Part shown: positions 16,941 to 25,636 of the stretch, in pieces | Layout of the letters: every line of letters starts with the position of its first letter | Position numbering within the stretch: the first letter of the stretch is position 1 | Assembly (NCBI GenBank): GCA_965243095.1 | Contig: OZ251530.1 | Location: 1,984,001 to 2,048,000, forward strand | DNA length: 64,000 bases | From: VXYL01 sp965243095 | GTDB taxonomy: Bacteria > Pseudomonadota > Gammaproteobacteria > Pseudomonadales > Azotimanducaceae | Direction of reading: 5' to 3' | Translations under genes and position numbers: made by a program | Notes under the pieces: generated by a model | Told to the model about the DNA's origin: nothing | Database searches by the model: none | What the model saw: only the letters and a program-made list of their open reading frames with translations

Positions 16941-18599
16941 ATGGGCGCTCTGGAACGGCAACTCATCCGCGTGGAGCTCACGCAGCGGCGGGAAGAAGGC
17001 TGCGATGTCTCGAACATCGAGCCGCGCGTGCAAGCCGCGTTGGCCGCCGAGCCCCGCGACGACGCGGCGTTCGAGGCGCTCTACAACGAACTCGACGCGC
17101 TGACGCCGGCATCCTCCTTCCCCTACGAGGAACCGTCGGACCTAGACGACATCCGCGCCCTGCGTCCGGACGGCCCGCGCCGCATGGCGCTCTCGCTCAG
17201 CGACGACGAAATCCACGACCGCATCCACGGCGCTTGGCTGGGGCGGGCCGCTGGCTGCCTGCTCGGCAAACCGGTGGAAGGCTGGCCGCGGCACCGCATC
17301 GACAGATACCTGGAATCCATGGGCGCGCTGCCCCTCGACGACTACATACCCTACCGCGAAGGCGCAATGCCGCCGAGGCTGAAACCCAGCACCCGCGGCA
17401 ACATCGAGTGCATGGCCCGCGACGACGACTTGGACTATCCCATCCTCGGCCTGCTGGCGCTGGAGAACAAAGGCGCGGAACTCACCTCGCGCGTGATGGC
17501 CAACACTTGGCTCAGCCGCATGCCGTACCAAACCGTGTACACCGCCGAGTCCGTGGCGTACCGCAACTTCGTCAACCGGCGTTGGCCGCCGGAATCGGCT
17601 ACCTGGCGCAATCCGTATCGGGAGTGGATCGGAGCGCAGATTCGCGCGGACGTGTTCGGTTGGGTGGCGCCCGGCTGGCCGGAACGAGCGGCCGAACTCG
17701 CGTTTCGGGACGCCAGCATCTCGCATGTGAAGAACGGCATCTACGGCGAGATGTTCGTCGCCGCCATGCTCGCCGCTTCGTTCGTCACCAGCGACATGGA
17801 CGAGATCGTGCGCATCGGTCTTTCGGAAATCCCGGCGCAATGCCGTTTGGCGGAGGCGGTGCGCGACACGTTGGCGTGGTGTCATCAGGAAACGGATTGG
17901 GAAGCGGTTTGGGAGCGCATCAACGAGAAATACGGCCACTACCACGGCGTCCACACCATCAACAACGCGGCGCTGGTGGTGATGGGCCTCGCGTTCGGCG
18001 CGAACGACTACGAGAAGGGTATTGTCGTGGCGGTGCGCGGCGGCTGCGACGCCGATTGCAACGGCGCCACCGCGGGATCAGTGCTCGGCGCCAAGTTCGG
18101 CGCCGCGGCGTTGCCGGAGAAGTGGACCGGGGTGCTGGGCGACCGCCTGCTGTCTTGCGTGCGCGACTGCAACGACAACCGCATCTCGGAGCTGGCGGAA
18201 CGCACACACCGGGTCGCCAAGGAGATGCTGGCGCCGCCAAAGCCGGCGCCGGCGCGAACGACGGCGACGCCGCCATCCGCGGAAAGCGGCGAATTGCCCG
18301 GCAAGTGGCGGCTTGATTTCTCTGCCACCGATCTGGTGTTGACGGTGAACGACGACCTGTCCGGGCAGGCGGAGTACACCCAGTACGGCGAGGTCTCGAA
18401 AATACGCGACGTCCGCATTGACGGGCACCGCGTGCGTTTCGCCTTCAGCGCCTTCAAGGGCGAGGCGGAAGTGGAGATCGAATTCGAAGGCAAGCTCGAG
18501 GGCGACCGTCTCAGCGGCGTGGGCGCGAGCGGTGGTTCCCAGTTCGCGCTTGGCGGCGTACGCATGTCGGAATCCGCGCCGGCAGCGGAATCCGCGTAG
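16941..18599 (+). CDS. ADP-ribosylglycohydrolase-family protein with C-terminal beta domain
   Basis: Residues about 85-420 form the ADP-ribosylglycohydrolase (DraG/ARH-like) core: IHDRIHGAWLGRAAGCLLGKPVEGW at the start, MARDDDLDYPIL at the acidic site, and RGGCDADCNGATAGSVLGAKFG with the conserved DxD metal ligands. Such enzymes remove ADP-ribose or hydrolyse related N-glycosides. After a Pro/Ala linker (430-450) comes a separate beta-rich domain, LPGKWRLDFSATDLVLTVND to residue 545, not normally part of the family. ATG 16941 follows GGGGA; TATACT at 16904 is a plausible -10 box. Total length 552 residues. Its substrate is unknown; acid-sugar or nucleoside catabolism with the divergent dehydratase is possible but inferred. 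Confidence 0.82.
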   Translation: MGALERQLIRVELTQRREEGCDVSNIEPRVQAALAAEPRDDAAFEALYNELDALTPASSFPYEEPSDLDDIRALRPDGPRRMALSLSDDEIHDRIHGAWLGRAAGCLLGKPVEGWPRHRIDRYLESMGALPLDDYIPYREGAMPPRLKPSTRGNIECMARDDDLDYPILGLLALENKGAELTSRVMANTWLSRMPYQTVYTAESVAYRNFVNRRWPPESATWRNPYREWIGAQIRADVFGWVAPGWPERAAELAFRDASISHVKNGIYGEMFVAAMLAASFVTSDMDEIVRIGLSEIPAQCRLAEAVRDTLAWCHQETDWEAVWERINEKYGHYHGVHTINNAALVVMGLAFGANDYEKGIVVAVRGGCDADCNGATAGSVLGAKFGAAALPEKWTGVLGDRLLSCVRDCNDNRISELAERTHRVAKEMLAPPKPAPARTTATPPSAESGELPGKWRLDFSATDLVLTVNDDLSGQAEYTQYGEVSKIRDVRIDGHRVRFAFSAFKGEAEVEIEFEGKLEGDRLSGVGASGGSQFALGGVRMSESAPAAESA

Positions 18600-18630
18600 A
18601 GCAACCGGAGAGCGGCGAGCGTACACGTCC

Positions 18631-18704
18631 TGGGAGCGCGGGCGTCTCGCCCGCACAAGGTGAACACTCCGAACGAAAATGCGGGCGAGACGCCCGCGCT
18701 CCCA
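18631..18704. repeat. Palindromic repeat family B, inverted pair
   Basis: Two head-to-head units with core GCGGGCGTCTCGCCCGC and flanking GGGAGC/GCTCCC enclose a spacer of about 28 bases containing GTGAACACTCC. The same arrangement occurs at 4497-4567. This copy covers the start codon and first 15 codons of the following gene as called. Confidence 0.85.
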
Positions 18705-19454
18705 AGGCCGTCGCGGGCGGCGGCGTTGGTCGTAGCGGTCATCCTCTGCCCGTTGACCCACAGCGCCGAAGTAACCGCGCAGGCGCTGCTCGAAGGCGCG
18801 TTGGATCTCACGCGCGGCATCGCTTCGCACACCGAGATGACGATGACGATCCATCGCCCGGATTGGCAGCGGCGCATCACCGTGGAGGCGTGGACGCGGG
18901 GCCGCGAGGATGCGCTCATCCGCTTCACCGCGCCGGCGAAGGACGCCGGCACCGCCACCTTGAAGAAAGGCGAGCGGATGTGGACGTTCACGCCCAAGCT
19001 GAAGCGCGAGATCCGGCTGCCGGCCAGCATGATGTCGCAAAGCTGGGCGGGTTCGGATTTCTCCTACAACGATCTGGCGCGCACGGACAAGTATCTGCGC
19101 CACTACCACTTGGCCATCGCCGCGGCGCGTCCGCAAGAGGAGCACACCGTGTACACGCTGGAGCTCACGCCGCACGACGACGCGCCGGTGGTGTGGGGCA
19201 AGGAGGTGATGGAACTGCGCGACGACTATGTGCTGCTCAGCCAAACCTACTACGACCAAGCGCTCGCGCCGGTGAAGGTGTTGCGCACGCTCGCGGTGGG
19301 GGAACTAGGCGGGCGCACCATCGCGCTGCGCATGCGGATGGCCGATGTCGGCGACGAGGAGCGTTGGACCGAAATCCACTACCTCAAGGCAAACTTCGAC
19401 GCCGCGGTGGAGGACGCCCTATTCACCACCTTCGCCTTGCGGGGCGGCCGTTGA
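18660..19454 (+). CDS. LolA-like outer-membrane lipoprotein-sorting protein
   Basis: The 264-residue protein has an export signal (about 17-37) and a LolA-like mature domain: TEMTMTIHRPDWQRRITVEAWTRGREDALIRF, KKGERMWTFTPKLKREIRLPASMMSQSWAGSDFSYNDL and a closing ERWTEIHYLKANFDAAVEDALFTTFALR. Members bind lipids or lipoproteins in the periplasm and are usually encoded with FtsX-type exporters, as here. The first 16 residues are read from a palindromic repeat, so the true start may be TTG 18726. Its TGA lies nine bases before the next ATG. Confidence 0.85.
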   Translation: MNTPNENAGETPALPRPSRAAALVVAVILCPLTHSAEVTAQALLEGALDLTRGIASHTEMTMTIHRPDWQRRITVEAWTRGREDALIRFTAPAKDAGTATLKKGERMWTFTPKLKREIRLPASMMSQSWAGSDFSYNDLARTDKYLRHYHLAIAAARPQEEHTVYTLELTPHDDAPVVWGKEVMELRDDYVLLSQTYYDQALAPVKVLRTLAVGELGGRTIALRMRMADVGDEERWTEIHYLKANFDAAVEDALFTTFALRGGR

Positions 19455-19462
19455 CGCGGCCG

Positions 19463-20749
19463 ATGGCCGAGACCGCGGCGGTCGCGCAATTTGGCGCTCC
19501 ACCCCGCTCCCTCCTCCCCTTGCCGCTGCTCGCCCGCGTGGCGTGGCGCAACCTGGGGCGCCGACGCTTGCGCACAGCCATGTCCGCGGCCGGCATCGGC
19601 TTCGCGATCCTGCTCGTGTCCACGTTCACGGCGCTGCAAACCGGCGTGTACGGCGCGTGGATAGACACCGCCACCGGCGTGATGACCGGGCATTGGCAGG
19701 CGCAGCACCCGGCTTACCAAGACGACCCGCGGATAGCGGATGTGGTGCCGGAGGGAACCGCCCTCGCAGCCCGCATCGCCAAGCTCCCGGGCGTTGTGGG
19801 CGCCACACCCCGCGCCGAGGCGTTCGCGCTGATCTCCGCCGGCGAGCGCAGCTTCGGCGGCTTGGTCCACGGCGTGTTGCCGGGCCGCGAAACGGAGCTG
19901 TTCTCCTTGCCGGCGCGCCTGACCGAGGGCGAATACCTGCCCCGGGAAGACAGCGCCTATCTCGGCACCGCGCTTGCCGCGAATCTGGGCGTTGGCGTTG
20001 GCGACGAAATCGTGGCGCTGGGCGGCGCGCCGGAAGGCGGCGTGGCGGCCCTCGCGTTGACGGTGGACGGCGTCTTCGCCAGCGGCCAAGCGGAACTGGA
20101 CCGCTCCCTGCTGCAAGTGCCGCTGGCGGCTTTGCAAGAGGCGTTCGGCTTGGGCAACGGCGCGCATCGCATCGTCATCAACGCCGAAACCGGCGAAGGC
20201 GAAAGCGGGGTCGGCGCGGCCATCGCCGCGGCGCTGCCCAGCGGCGTCCGCTTGCTCGACTGGCAGACGTTGATGCCGCAAATCGAGCAGAGCATCCGTT
20301 TCGACCGCATCACCGCCGACATGATCTACTGGCTGCTCATGCTGCTGGTGGCGCTGTCGGTGGTCAACGCGTTCATGATGACCGTGTTCGAGCGTACGCC
20401 GGAGTTCGGCATGTTGCTGGCCATCGGCATGCGCCCCACCGCCATCGTCGGCATGTTGCTGCTGGAGGGCGTGGGCGTGTGGGCGCTCGGCGCTCTGTGC
20501 GGCTTGGCGCTGTGCGTTGCCGTCGTGGTGCCGTTGCAGGTGGTGGGTTTCGCGCTGCCGGAAAACGAGGCGCTTGCCGCCATGAACGAGCAGATGATGA
20601 TGCCGGAACGCCTGCACCCGGCGCTCGGCGGCAAGGCGCTGGCGCAGGCGCCGCTGGTGATGCTGATCGGCACCTTGTTCGCGGCGTTGGTGCCGGCGTT
20701 GCGCGTGCGCCGGATGCGCCCGGTGGAAGCCTTGCGGGCGGAAGAGTGA
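19463..20749 (+). CDS. FtsX-like ABC transporter permease 1
   Basis: The 428-residue inner-membrane protein has the MacB/LolC layout: one N-terminal span (LARVAWRNLGRRRLRTAMSAAGIGFAILLVSTF), a periplasmic domain of about 220 residues, then three C-terminal spans with VNAFMMTVFERTPEFGMLLAIGMRP and ending MRPVEALRAEE. The start could instead be TTG 19451, overlapping the previous stop. It shares an operon with a second permease and an ATPase. Confidence 0.9.
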   Translation: MAETAAVAQFGAPPRSLLPLPLLARVAWRNLGRRRLRTAMSAAGIGFAILLVSTFTALQTGVYGAWIDTATGVMTGHWQAQHPAYQDDPRIADVVPEGTALAARIAKLPGVVGATPRAEAFALISAGERSFGGLVHGVLPGRETELFSLPARLTEGEYLPREDSAYLGTALAANLGVGVGDEIVALGGAPEGGVAALALTVDGVFASGQAELDRSLLQVPLAALQEAFGLGNGAHRIVINAETGEGESGVGAAIAAALPSGVRLLDWQTLMPQIEQSIRFDRITADMIYWLLMLLVALSVVNAFMMTVFERTPEFGMLLAIGMRPTAIVGMLLLEGVGVWALGALCGLALCVAVVVPLQVVGFALPENEALAAMNEQMMMPERLHPALGGKALAQAPLVMLIGTLFAALVPALRVRRMRPVEALRAEE

Positions 20750-22080
20750 GCGTCCACGCGCCCACGCAGCAGGCGACTTCGCCCGGCGGGCGCTTGCCGC
20801 TGCTCCTGCTGACGCAACTGGCTTGGCGCAATCTCGGCCGCCATCGGCGGCGCAACGGCATGTTGCTGGGCGCCATCGCGTTGGCGGTGGCCGGAGTGCT
20901 GCTGCTCAACACCATGCTGCGCGGCATGGAGGGCGAAATCCGCGAGGTGGTGTTGGACAATCTCACCGGGCATGTGAAGGTGCTGGGCCAAGGCTACTTG
21001 GCGGACCCGGGCATCGAACACGGCTTCCAACTGCCGGCCGATTGGCCGCAGGACTTGGGCGCGGAGGAGATGCTTGGTTGGGCCGCGCGCTTGCGCGTCC
21101 CGGCGGTGGTGATGAGCGAACGGGCAACCCGCGGCGTCGAGTTGGTGGGCGTGGATCCGCGCCGCGAGGACATCTCTTTTCTTGGCCGCTCGGTCGTGAC
21201 CGGCGAGCGGCTTAGCGGCGCGGACGACCGCCGGCTGCTGCTCGGCCGCGCCTTGCTCGAGCAATTGCAAACGGCGGTGGGCCGGCGCGTGGTGTTGGTG
21301 ACGCAGGGCGCGGACGGGCGCGCCCGCGAGGTGGGCTATCGCGTCGCGGGCGTGTACGAATCCGACTTCCGCGCCTTGGAAAAGGTGTTCGCGTTCACCG
21401 GCGCGGCGGCGTTGCAGCAGACGCTGGGCACCAGCGCGGTCACCGAGGTGTCCGTGCGCTTGGCGCGTGCCGCGGACGACGACGCGCAAGCGGCCACGGC
21501 ATCCGCGCTGGCCACGGTGTTCGCCGACTTGGCGGTGCTGCCGTGGCAGGAACTCGCGCCCCAGGCCGCGGCGATGGTGGCGATGGCGGATTTCGGCGTG
21601 TTCATCTACTTCGCCGTGGTGATGGGCGCCTTGGTGTTCGGCTTGATCAACGCGATGGCCACCGCGGTGATGGAGCGGGTGCGCGAAATGGGCATGTTGC
21701 GCGCTGTGGGGATGCGGCCGGGCGCGGTGGTGGCGCAAGTGATGCTGGAATGCTCGCTGATCATGGCGTTGGGCGTGGCGCTGGGGCTCGCCGTGGCGCT
21801 GGCCGTGTTCGCCACGGTGGCGGACGGCATCGACCTGCGCGCGTTCGACTTGGACAAAAGCCTTGAGCAGCTGGGCATGCGCGCCAACTTCATTCCCGTG
21901 TTGACGGTGGCGGACGTGGTTCTGGTGGTGGTGATGAGCTTGGCCTTGGGCGCGGTTGCCAGCCTTTTTCCGGCGTTGCGCGCGGTGCGGATTCCGCCGC
22001 TGGTGGCGCTGACCGGCGGCCGCGGCGAACCGGGCGCGAGGCGAAGACGGCGCGGTGGCGCGGTGGGCGACAACCCATGA
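20746..22080 (+). CDS. FtsX-like ABC transporter permease 2
   Basis: Second permease of the pair, 444 residues, with its GTG overlapping the previous TGA. It begins LLTQLAWRNLGRHRRRNGML and has the same span-large loop-three spans topology; near 310-340 it reads FGLINAMATAVMERVREMGMLRAVGMRPG. Two different FtsX permeases form a heterodimer with the ATPase dimer, as in LolCDE. The Arg-rich C-terminal tail overlaps the next start. Confidence 0.9.
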   Translation: MSVHAPTQQATSPGGRLPLLLLTQLAWRNLGRHRRRNGMLLGAIALAVAGVLLLNTMLRGMEGEIREVVLDNLTGHVKVLGQGYLADPGIEHGFQLPADWPQDLGAEEMLGWAARLRVPAVVMSERATRGVELVGVDPRREDISFLGRSVVTGERLSGADDRRLLLGRALLEQLQTAVGRRVVLVTQGADGRAREVGYRVAGVYESDFRALEKVFAFTGAAALQQTLGTSAVTEVSVRLARAADDDAQAATASALATVFADLAVLPWQELAPQAAAMVAMADFGVFIYFAVVMGALVFGLINAMATAVMERVREMGMLRAVGMRPGAVVAQVMLECSLIMALGVALGLAVALAVFATVADGIDLRAFDLDKSLEQLGMRANFIPVLTVADVVLVVVMSLALGAVASLFPALRAVRIPPLVALTGGRGEPGARRRRRGGAVGDNP

Positions 22081-22754
22081 GCGTGGTGGTGGCCTGCCGC
22101 GGCCTCGGCCGCACCTTCGAAACGGACGCGGTGCCGGTGCATGCCCTGCGCGGCGTGGATTTCGAGCTGGCCAGCGGCGAGTGGGTGAGCTTGGCCGGGC
22201 CGTCCGGCTCCGGCAAATCCACCTTGTTGCACCTGATCGGCGGTTTGGATCGGCCCAGCCGCGGCGACGTGGCGGTGGACGGCGTGGATCTGGCGGCGCT
22301 CACGGATGCGGCGCTGGCGGATTTGCGCCTGCGCAAGATCGGCTTCGTCTTCCAAGCCTACAACCTGGTGCCCGTGCTTTCCGCGCTGGAGAACGTGGAG
22401 TTCATCCTGCAATTGCAGGGCATCGCCGCGGCCGAGCGCCGGCGGCGGGCGAAGGAGGCGCTGGCGGCGCTGGGCCTCGCGGACATGGCCGGACGCCGCC
22501 CGGGCGAGCTGTCCGGCGGTCAGCAGCAGCGCGTGGCCATCGCCCGCGCCATCGTCACCGAACCGGTGCTGCTGCTCGCCGACGAGCCGACGGCGAACCT
22601 GGACGCCGGCACCACGGAAGAGTTGCTGCAAGTGTTGCGCGAACTCAATCAACAGCGCGGCGTCACCATCCTCACCGCAACCCACGACCCCACGGTGATG
22701 AGCTACACCAGCCGCCGGGTGAATCTACGCGACGGGCGGATTGCCCCCGCCTAG
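22077..22754 (+). CDS. ABC transporter ATPase, LolD/MacB type
   Basis: The 225-residue ATPase overlaps the permease stop by ATGA. It has PSGSGKST, VFQAYNLVPVLSALENVEF, LSGGQQQRVAIARA, LLLADEPTANLD and ATHDPTVM, the standard LolD/MacB/FtsE signature set. With the two permeases and the LolA-like protein it forms a predicted system that pulls lipoproteins or lipids from the inner membrane and hands them to a periplasmic carrier. The cargo is unknown. Confidence 0.93.
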   Translation: MSVVVACRGLGRTFETDAVPVHALRGVDFELASGEWVSLAGPSGSGKSTLLHLIGGLDRPSRGDVAVDGVDLAALTDAALADLRLRKIGFVFQAYNLVPVLSALENVEFILQLQGIAAAERRRRAKEALAALGLADMAGRRPGELSGGQQQRVAIARAIVTEPVLLLADEPTANLDAGTTEELLQVLRELNQQRGVTILTATHDPTVMSYTSRRVNLRDGRIAPA

Positions 22755-22769
22755 CCCCGCCGGCCGCGC

Positions 22770-24314
22770 CTAGTAGATCGACTCCATCTCCCAAACGTCC
22801 AGCCGGGCCAAGCGGCTGTCCGTGCCTTGCGAGCGGAACGAGATGCCGGTGCTGTCGGCGCGTTCCGGGTACACCCGCGCCGCCACACACTGGCGGCCGT
22901 TGACGAACGCCTCCACGACGCTGCGATCCACGAATACGCGCAGTTCCAGCGGCTCGTCGGGCGCCAGCCGTACGCGGGCGGTTTCCGGGGCGCGGCTGCG
23001 CACATCAGACGCGGTGGAGGAATACGAGGTGTCAAGCGTCACCAAGCTCTCCACGGGCCGGCGTCCGCGAACGTGGTCGCGGTAGCCACGTTCGCGGTAG
23101 ACGGCGATGCGGGTGTATTCCTCGCGGCCGGGCGAACGCAGCACGTTCAGCTCCAACATGGACTCCCGGCCCGGGGCTACCGTGGCGTTGATCTCCAACG
23201 CATCGCCGTGTGCACCGTTCACCACCACCTCGCGGTTGGCCGGCAGCTCGCACGGCGCACCGGCGAGTCGGCGGCCGCGCAGCGAAGCCATCGCCGCCAC
23301 CGGTTCTTGGCACAAAGCGCCATCGGCGTCCAAGGAGAGCCGCCGCGGCAAGCTCATTAGCTGATCCCAGCCTTCGGTGCGCTTGCCCGGGTTCATGTTG
23401 AAGATCACCACCACGCCGTCGCCATCCGGCGCGGCCGAAGGAGCATGGACGCCGCTCGGCCCCACCGGCCCCATGTTGAACTTGCCGGCGTCGCCGACCA
23501 CCAGCTTCTGCCGATCCGTGTCGTAGTCGCCGAGCAAATACTGGCCGCCGCTCAGGTGGCTGAAAAAGAGCAGGATGTGCTTGTCGCCAATGGGCCAGAA
23601 GTAGGGGCAGGCGCCGTCGTCGCCCAACATCGTGAAACGGTCGCCTTCGGTGAAGGGATGCAGGTATTCCCAATGGCGCAAATCCGGCGAGTGGAACAGG
23701 AAGTCCGCCGCCACCGGAGTTCCGCCCGGGCCATCCGGCACCCGGCCGCCGGAGAGCGCGTAGTAGTGGCCGCCCTGCCGCCAAACGCAGGGGTCGAAGA
23801 CGCGGTAGGGCAGCGGTGCTCCGGACGGGTCGGCGATGGGGATCACCGGCGCATCGCCGAGCTTCGTCCAATTGAGCAGCAGCGGGTCGCTCGCGGTGGC
23901 CACCATGTTGCCGGCTTTGGTGCCGTGGTACATGGCGATGACGCGGTTCTCCTCCACCAAGGTGGCGCCGGAGTAGCAGCACTCTTCCGGGTTCGGGTAG
24001 ATGCAATAGGGCAGGTCGCGCCAACGCAGCAAGTCCTCACTCACCGCGTGGCCCCAATGCTGACGCGGATCCTCCGGCGGATAGCCTTGGTAGAACAGGT
24101 GCCAGCGGCCGCGCCAGAAGCACAGGCCGTTGGGGTCGTTCAGCTTCCCCTCGGGATTCACATAGTGGTAGATGGGGCGATGCCGGTCGCCCGCCAGCGC
24201 CTCCCGCGCCCGCGCCAGCCGCAGCACCATCGGGTGCGTGGCAAGCGCCGCCTCCTGCTCGGCGAGGGTGTCGGGAAAGCGGTAGTGGGGAACTTTGGAG
24301 CGGTAATCGGGCAT
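22770..24314 (-). CDS. Glycoside hydrolase family 32-like protein with altered acid/base site
   Basis: The 514-residue protein has the five-bladed GH32 landmarks: HYVNPEGKLNDPNGLCFWRGRWHLFYQ (nucleophile Asp), a CYSGATLVEENRVIAMYHGT blade, and VFDPCVWRQGGHYYAL (transition-state Asp). The C-terminal beta-sandwich ends with LRVFVDRSVVEAFVNGR, typical of beta-fructosidases. At the third catalytic motif, normally EC(P), the sequence reads GDDGACPYFWPIGD: the acid/base Glu is replaced by Ala. It may be a divergent subfamily with another acid or a non-hydrolytic binding protein. There is no signal peptide, and no sugar transporter adjoins it. Confidence 0.82.
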   Translation of the reverse strand: MPDYRSKVPHYRFPDTLAEQEAALATHPMVLRLARAREALAGDRHRPIYHYVNPEGKLNDPNGLCFWRGRWHLFYQGYPPEDPRQHWGHAVSEDLLRWRDLPYCIYPNPEECCYSGATLVEENRVIAMYHGTKAGNMVATASDPLLLNWTKLGDAPVIPIADPSGAPLPYRVFDPCVWRQGGHYYALSGGRVPDGPGGTPVAADFLFHSPDLRHWEYLHPFTEGDRFTMLGDDGACPYFWPIGDKHILLFFSHLSGGQYLLGDYDTDRQKLVVGDAGKFNMGPVGPSGVHAPSAAPDGDGVVVIFNMNPGKRTEGWDQLMSLPRRLSLDADGALCQEPVAAMASLRGRRLAGAPCELPANREVVVNGAHGDALEINATVAPGRESMLELNVLRSPGREEYTRIAVYRERGYRDHVRGRRPVESLVTLDTSYSSTASDVRSRAPETARVRLAPDEPLELRVFVDRSVVEAFVNGRQCVAARVYPERADSTGISFRSQGTDSRLARLDVWEMESIY

Positions 24315-24338
24315 GGCGGTGGTGGCTACCGGCGGCGA

Positions 24339-25253
24339 TCAGCCGCGGCGCATCTTCTCGACCAGCGCCTCCAACTCCGCCACCCGCGCGGTGGCCGCCT
24401 TCGCGTTGGCATTGGCGGCTTTCGCGCTGGCATTGGCGGCTTCCGCTCTAGCCTCCGCCTGCTGCTTGGCGTCGGTCAAGCGTTGGTTTTCTTCGGTCAG
24501 GCGGTCGTGGTCGTCGGCCCATTGATGGCGCGTCGGCAGGAATCGGCCCGTCGCCGGGTCGTACCAGCACAGGAAACCGTCCAGCGGCTCCGGCCCGGAT
24601 CGCTGCACGCACAGGCACAGCCCAAGCTTCTTGCTGCGAATTCCGACCACGCCCACCGGCAGCTCCTCCTCCGGCAGCGGCTGGTACTTCCCGCCACGCC
24701 CCCCGCGCAGCTCGAAACCCGCAAGCCCCGGAACGAAGCCCGGCAGCTCCTGTTCCTTTTCGTCGCCCGGGTCGTAAAGGAAGAGCTCCGGTACGCCGAT
24801 CTTCGCGTAGAGCTCCGGCTTGTCCTTCAAATCCCGCCGCCGGCTCGACGGCGACACCACCTCCAGCACGAAGTCCGGCGGCTTGCCCTCCTCCCACATC
24901 ACATAGGATCTGTGGTGCCGGTTCGCCACGTCGAACGCCACGTACACGTCCGGCGCCGCCGGCGGGTTCTTCTTGTTCCTGCGCGAGTCGTAGGCCGGGT
25001 CCCAGTAGAGGAACTGATCCTGGCCGACGAACACGTCCCGCCGCCCGCGCCAGTGCTGCCGCAGGGCGCCGAAGCTCTCCTCGACGGCGACGGCCTGAAC
25101 CGTGTTCTGGGGCACCGGCTCGTCCTCACACGAGGGCAGACGCAGTTCGTCCGGACCGGGCGTCCAGCGCAGGGCCGCGCCGTTCACCGCCCGCGGCGGC
25201 ACGGCCGCAGGTGCCCGGGTCGAACGGAAAGAGTCGAGGATCGCTTCGGTCAT
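24339..25253 (-). CDS. Uma2-family (DUF820) PD-(D/E)XK nuclease-like protein with helical tail
   Basis: The 304-residue protein starts at ATG 25253, preceded by GGAGGTGG. Residues about 70-180 form the Uma2 domain: a restriction-endonuclease-like fold with PPDFVLEVVSPSSRRRDLKDKPELYAKIGVPELFLYDP, whose Asp and Glu fit the catalytic D…E-x-K/S pattern. Residues 255-304 are an Ala/Glu/Lys-rich coiled coil with the repeated element ASAKAANANAKAA. Such genes multiply in Cyanobacteria and some symbionts and act as mobile nucleases of unknown role. It is a single copy here. Confidence 0.85.
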   Translation of the reverse strand: MTEAILDSFRSTRAPAAVPPRAVNGAALRWTPGPDELRLPSCEDEPVPQNTVQAVAVEESFGALRQHWRGRRDVFVGQDQFLYWDPAYDSRRNKKNPPAAPDVYVAFDVANRHHRSYVMWEEGKPPDFVLEVVSPSSRRRDLKDKPELYAKIGVPELFLYDPGDEKEQELPGFVPGLAGFELRGGRGGKYQPLPEEELPVGVVGIRSKKLGLCLCVQRSGPEPLDGFLCWYDPATGRFLPTRHQWADDHDRLTEENQRLTDAKQQAEARAEAANASAKAANANAKAATARVAELEALVEKMRRG

Positions 25254-25636
25254 GGTTCCACCTCCTTGCAAAGGGCACGGCCCGCGCACCGCTCGCTTGC
25301 GAGCGGCCCCGCTGCGGGCTCCTGTTCGCCTCGGCAACGGCGGCGAATGTAGCACACGCGCCAGCCGCCGAAGCGCTTGCCGGCGCGGTTTTTTGAGAAA
25401 AGAGAAGCACGGCGACACCGCTACGTCTGTGCCGATTCCAACGAAGGCGACATTCTGCAACGGGTGCGGGGCGCAGGAAACGCGATATTTCTGCAGTCTC
25501 TGTAGGAAATCGTCCCTTCGTAGCGTTGTCGTCGCGCTGGTGCCCGCAAAACCGAGAAACAGCGCCCGCCGGCGGTGCTGCCGCAACCCGCCAATTGTGT
25601 GGGTACAATGCGCCCAAGCATCGAGGGGGAGCGTGT
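25254..25636. other. Gene-free interval between Uma2 and acyl-CoA dehydrogenase genes
   Basis: Near 25289 a GCTCGCTTGCGAGC palindrome and near 25310 a GC-rich inverted repeat are present. At 25360-25396 a GC-rich inverted repeat precedes six T residues, an intrinsic-terminator look on the + strand, although no + strand gene ends there. A likely -10 box TACAAT at 25604-25609 serves the dehydrogenase that starts at 25637. At 25455-25500 the + strand would encode CNGCGAQETRYFCSLC, a zinc-ribbon-like CxxC pair, but no complete gene can be drawn around it. Confidence 0.5.

Noticed and set aside
19345..20745. 900-residue open frame running into FtsX permease 2
   Set aside because: The first half is an out-of-frame reading of permease 1; the real gene starts at GTG 20746.
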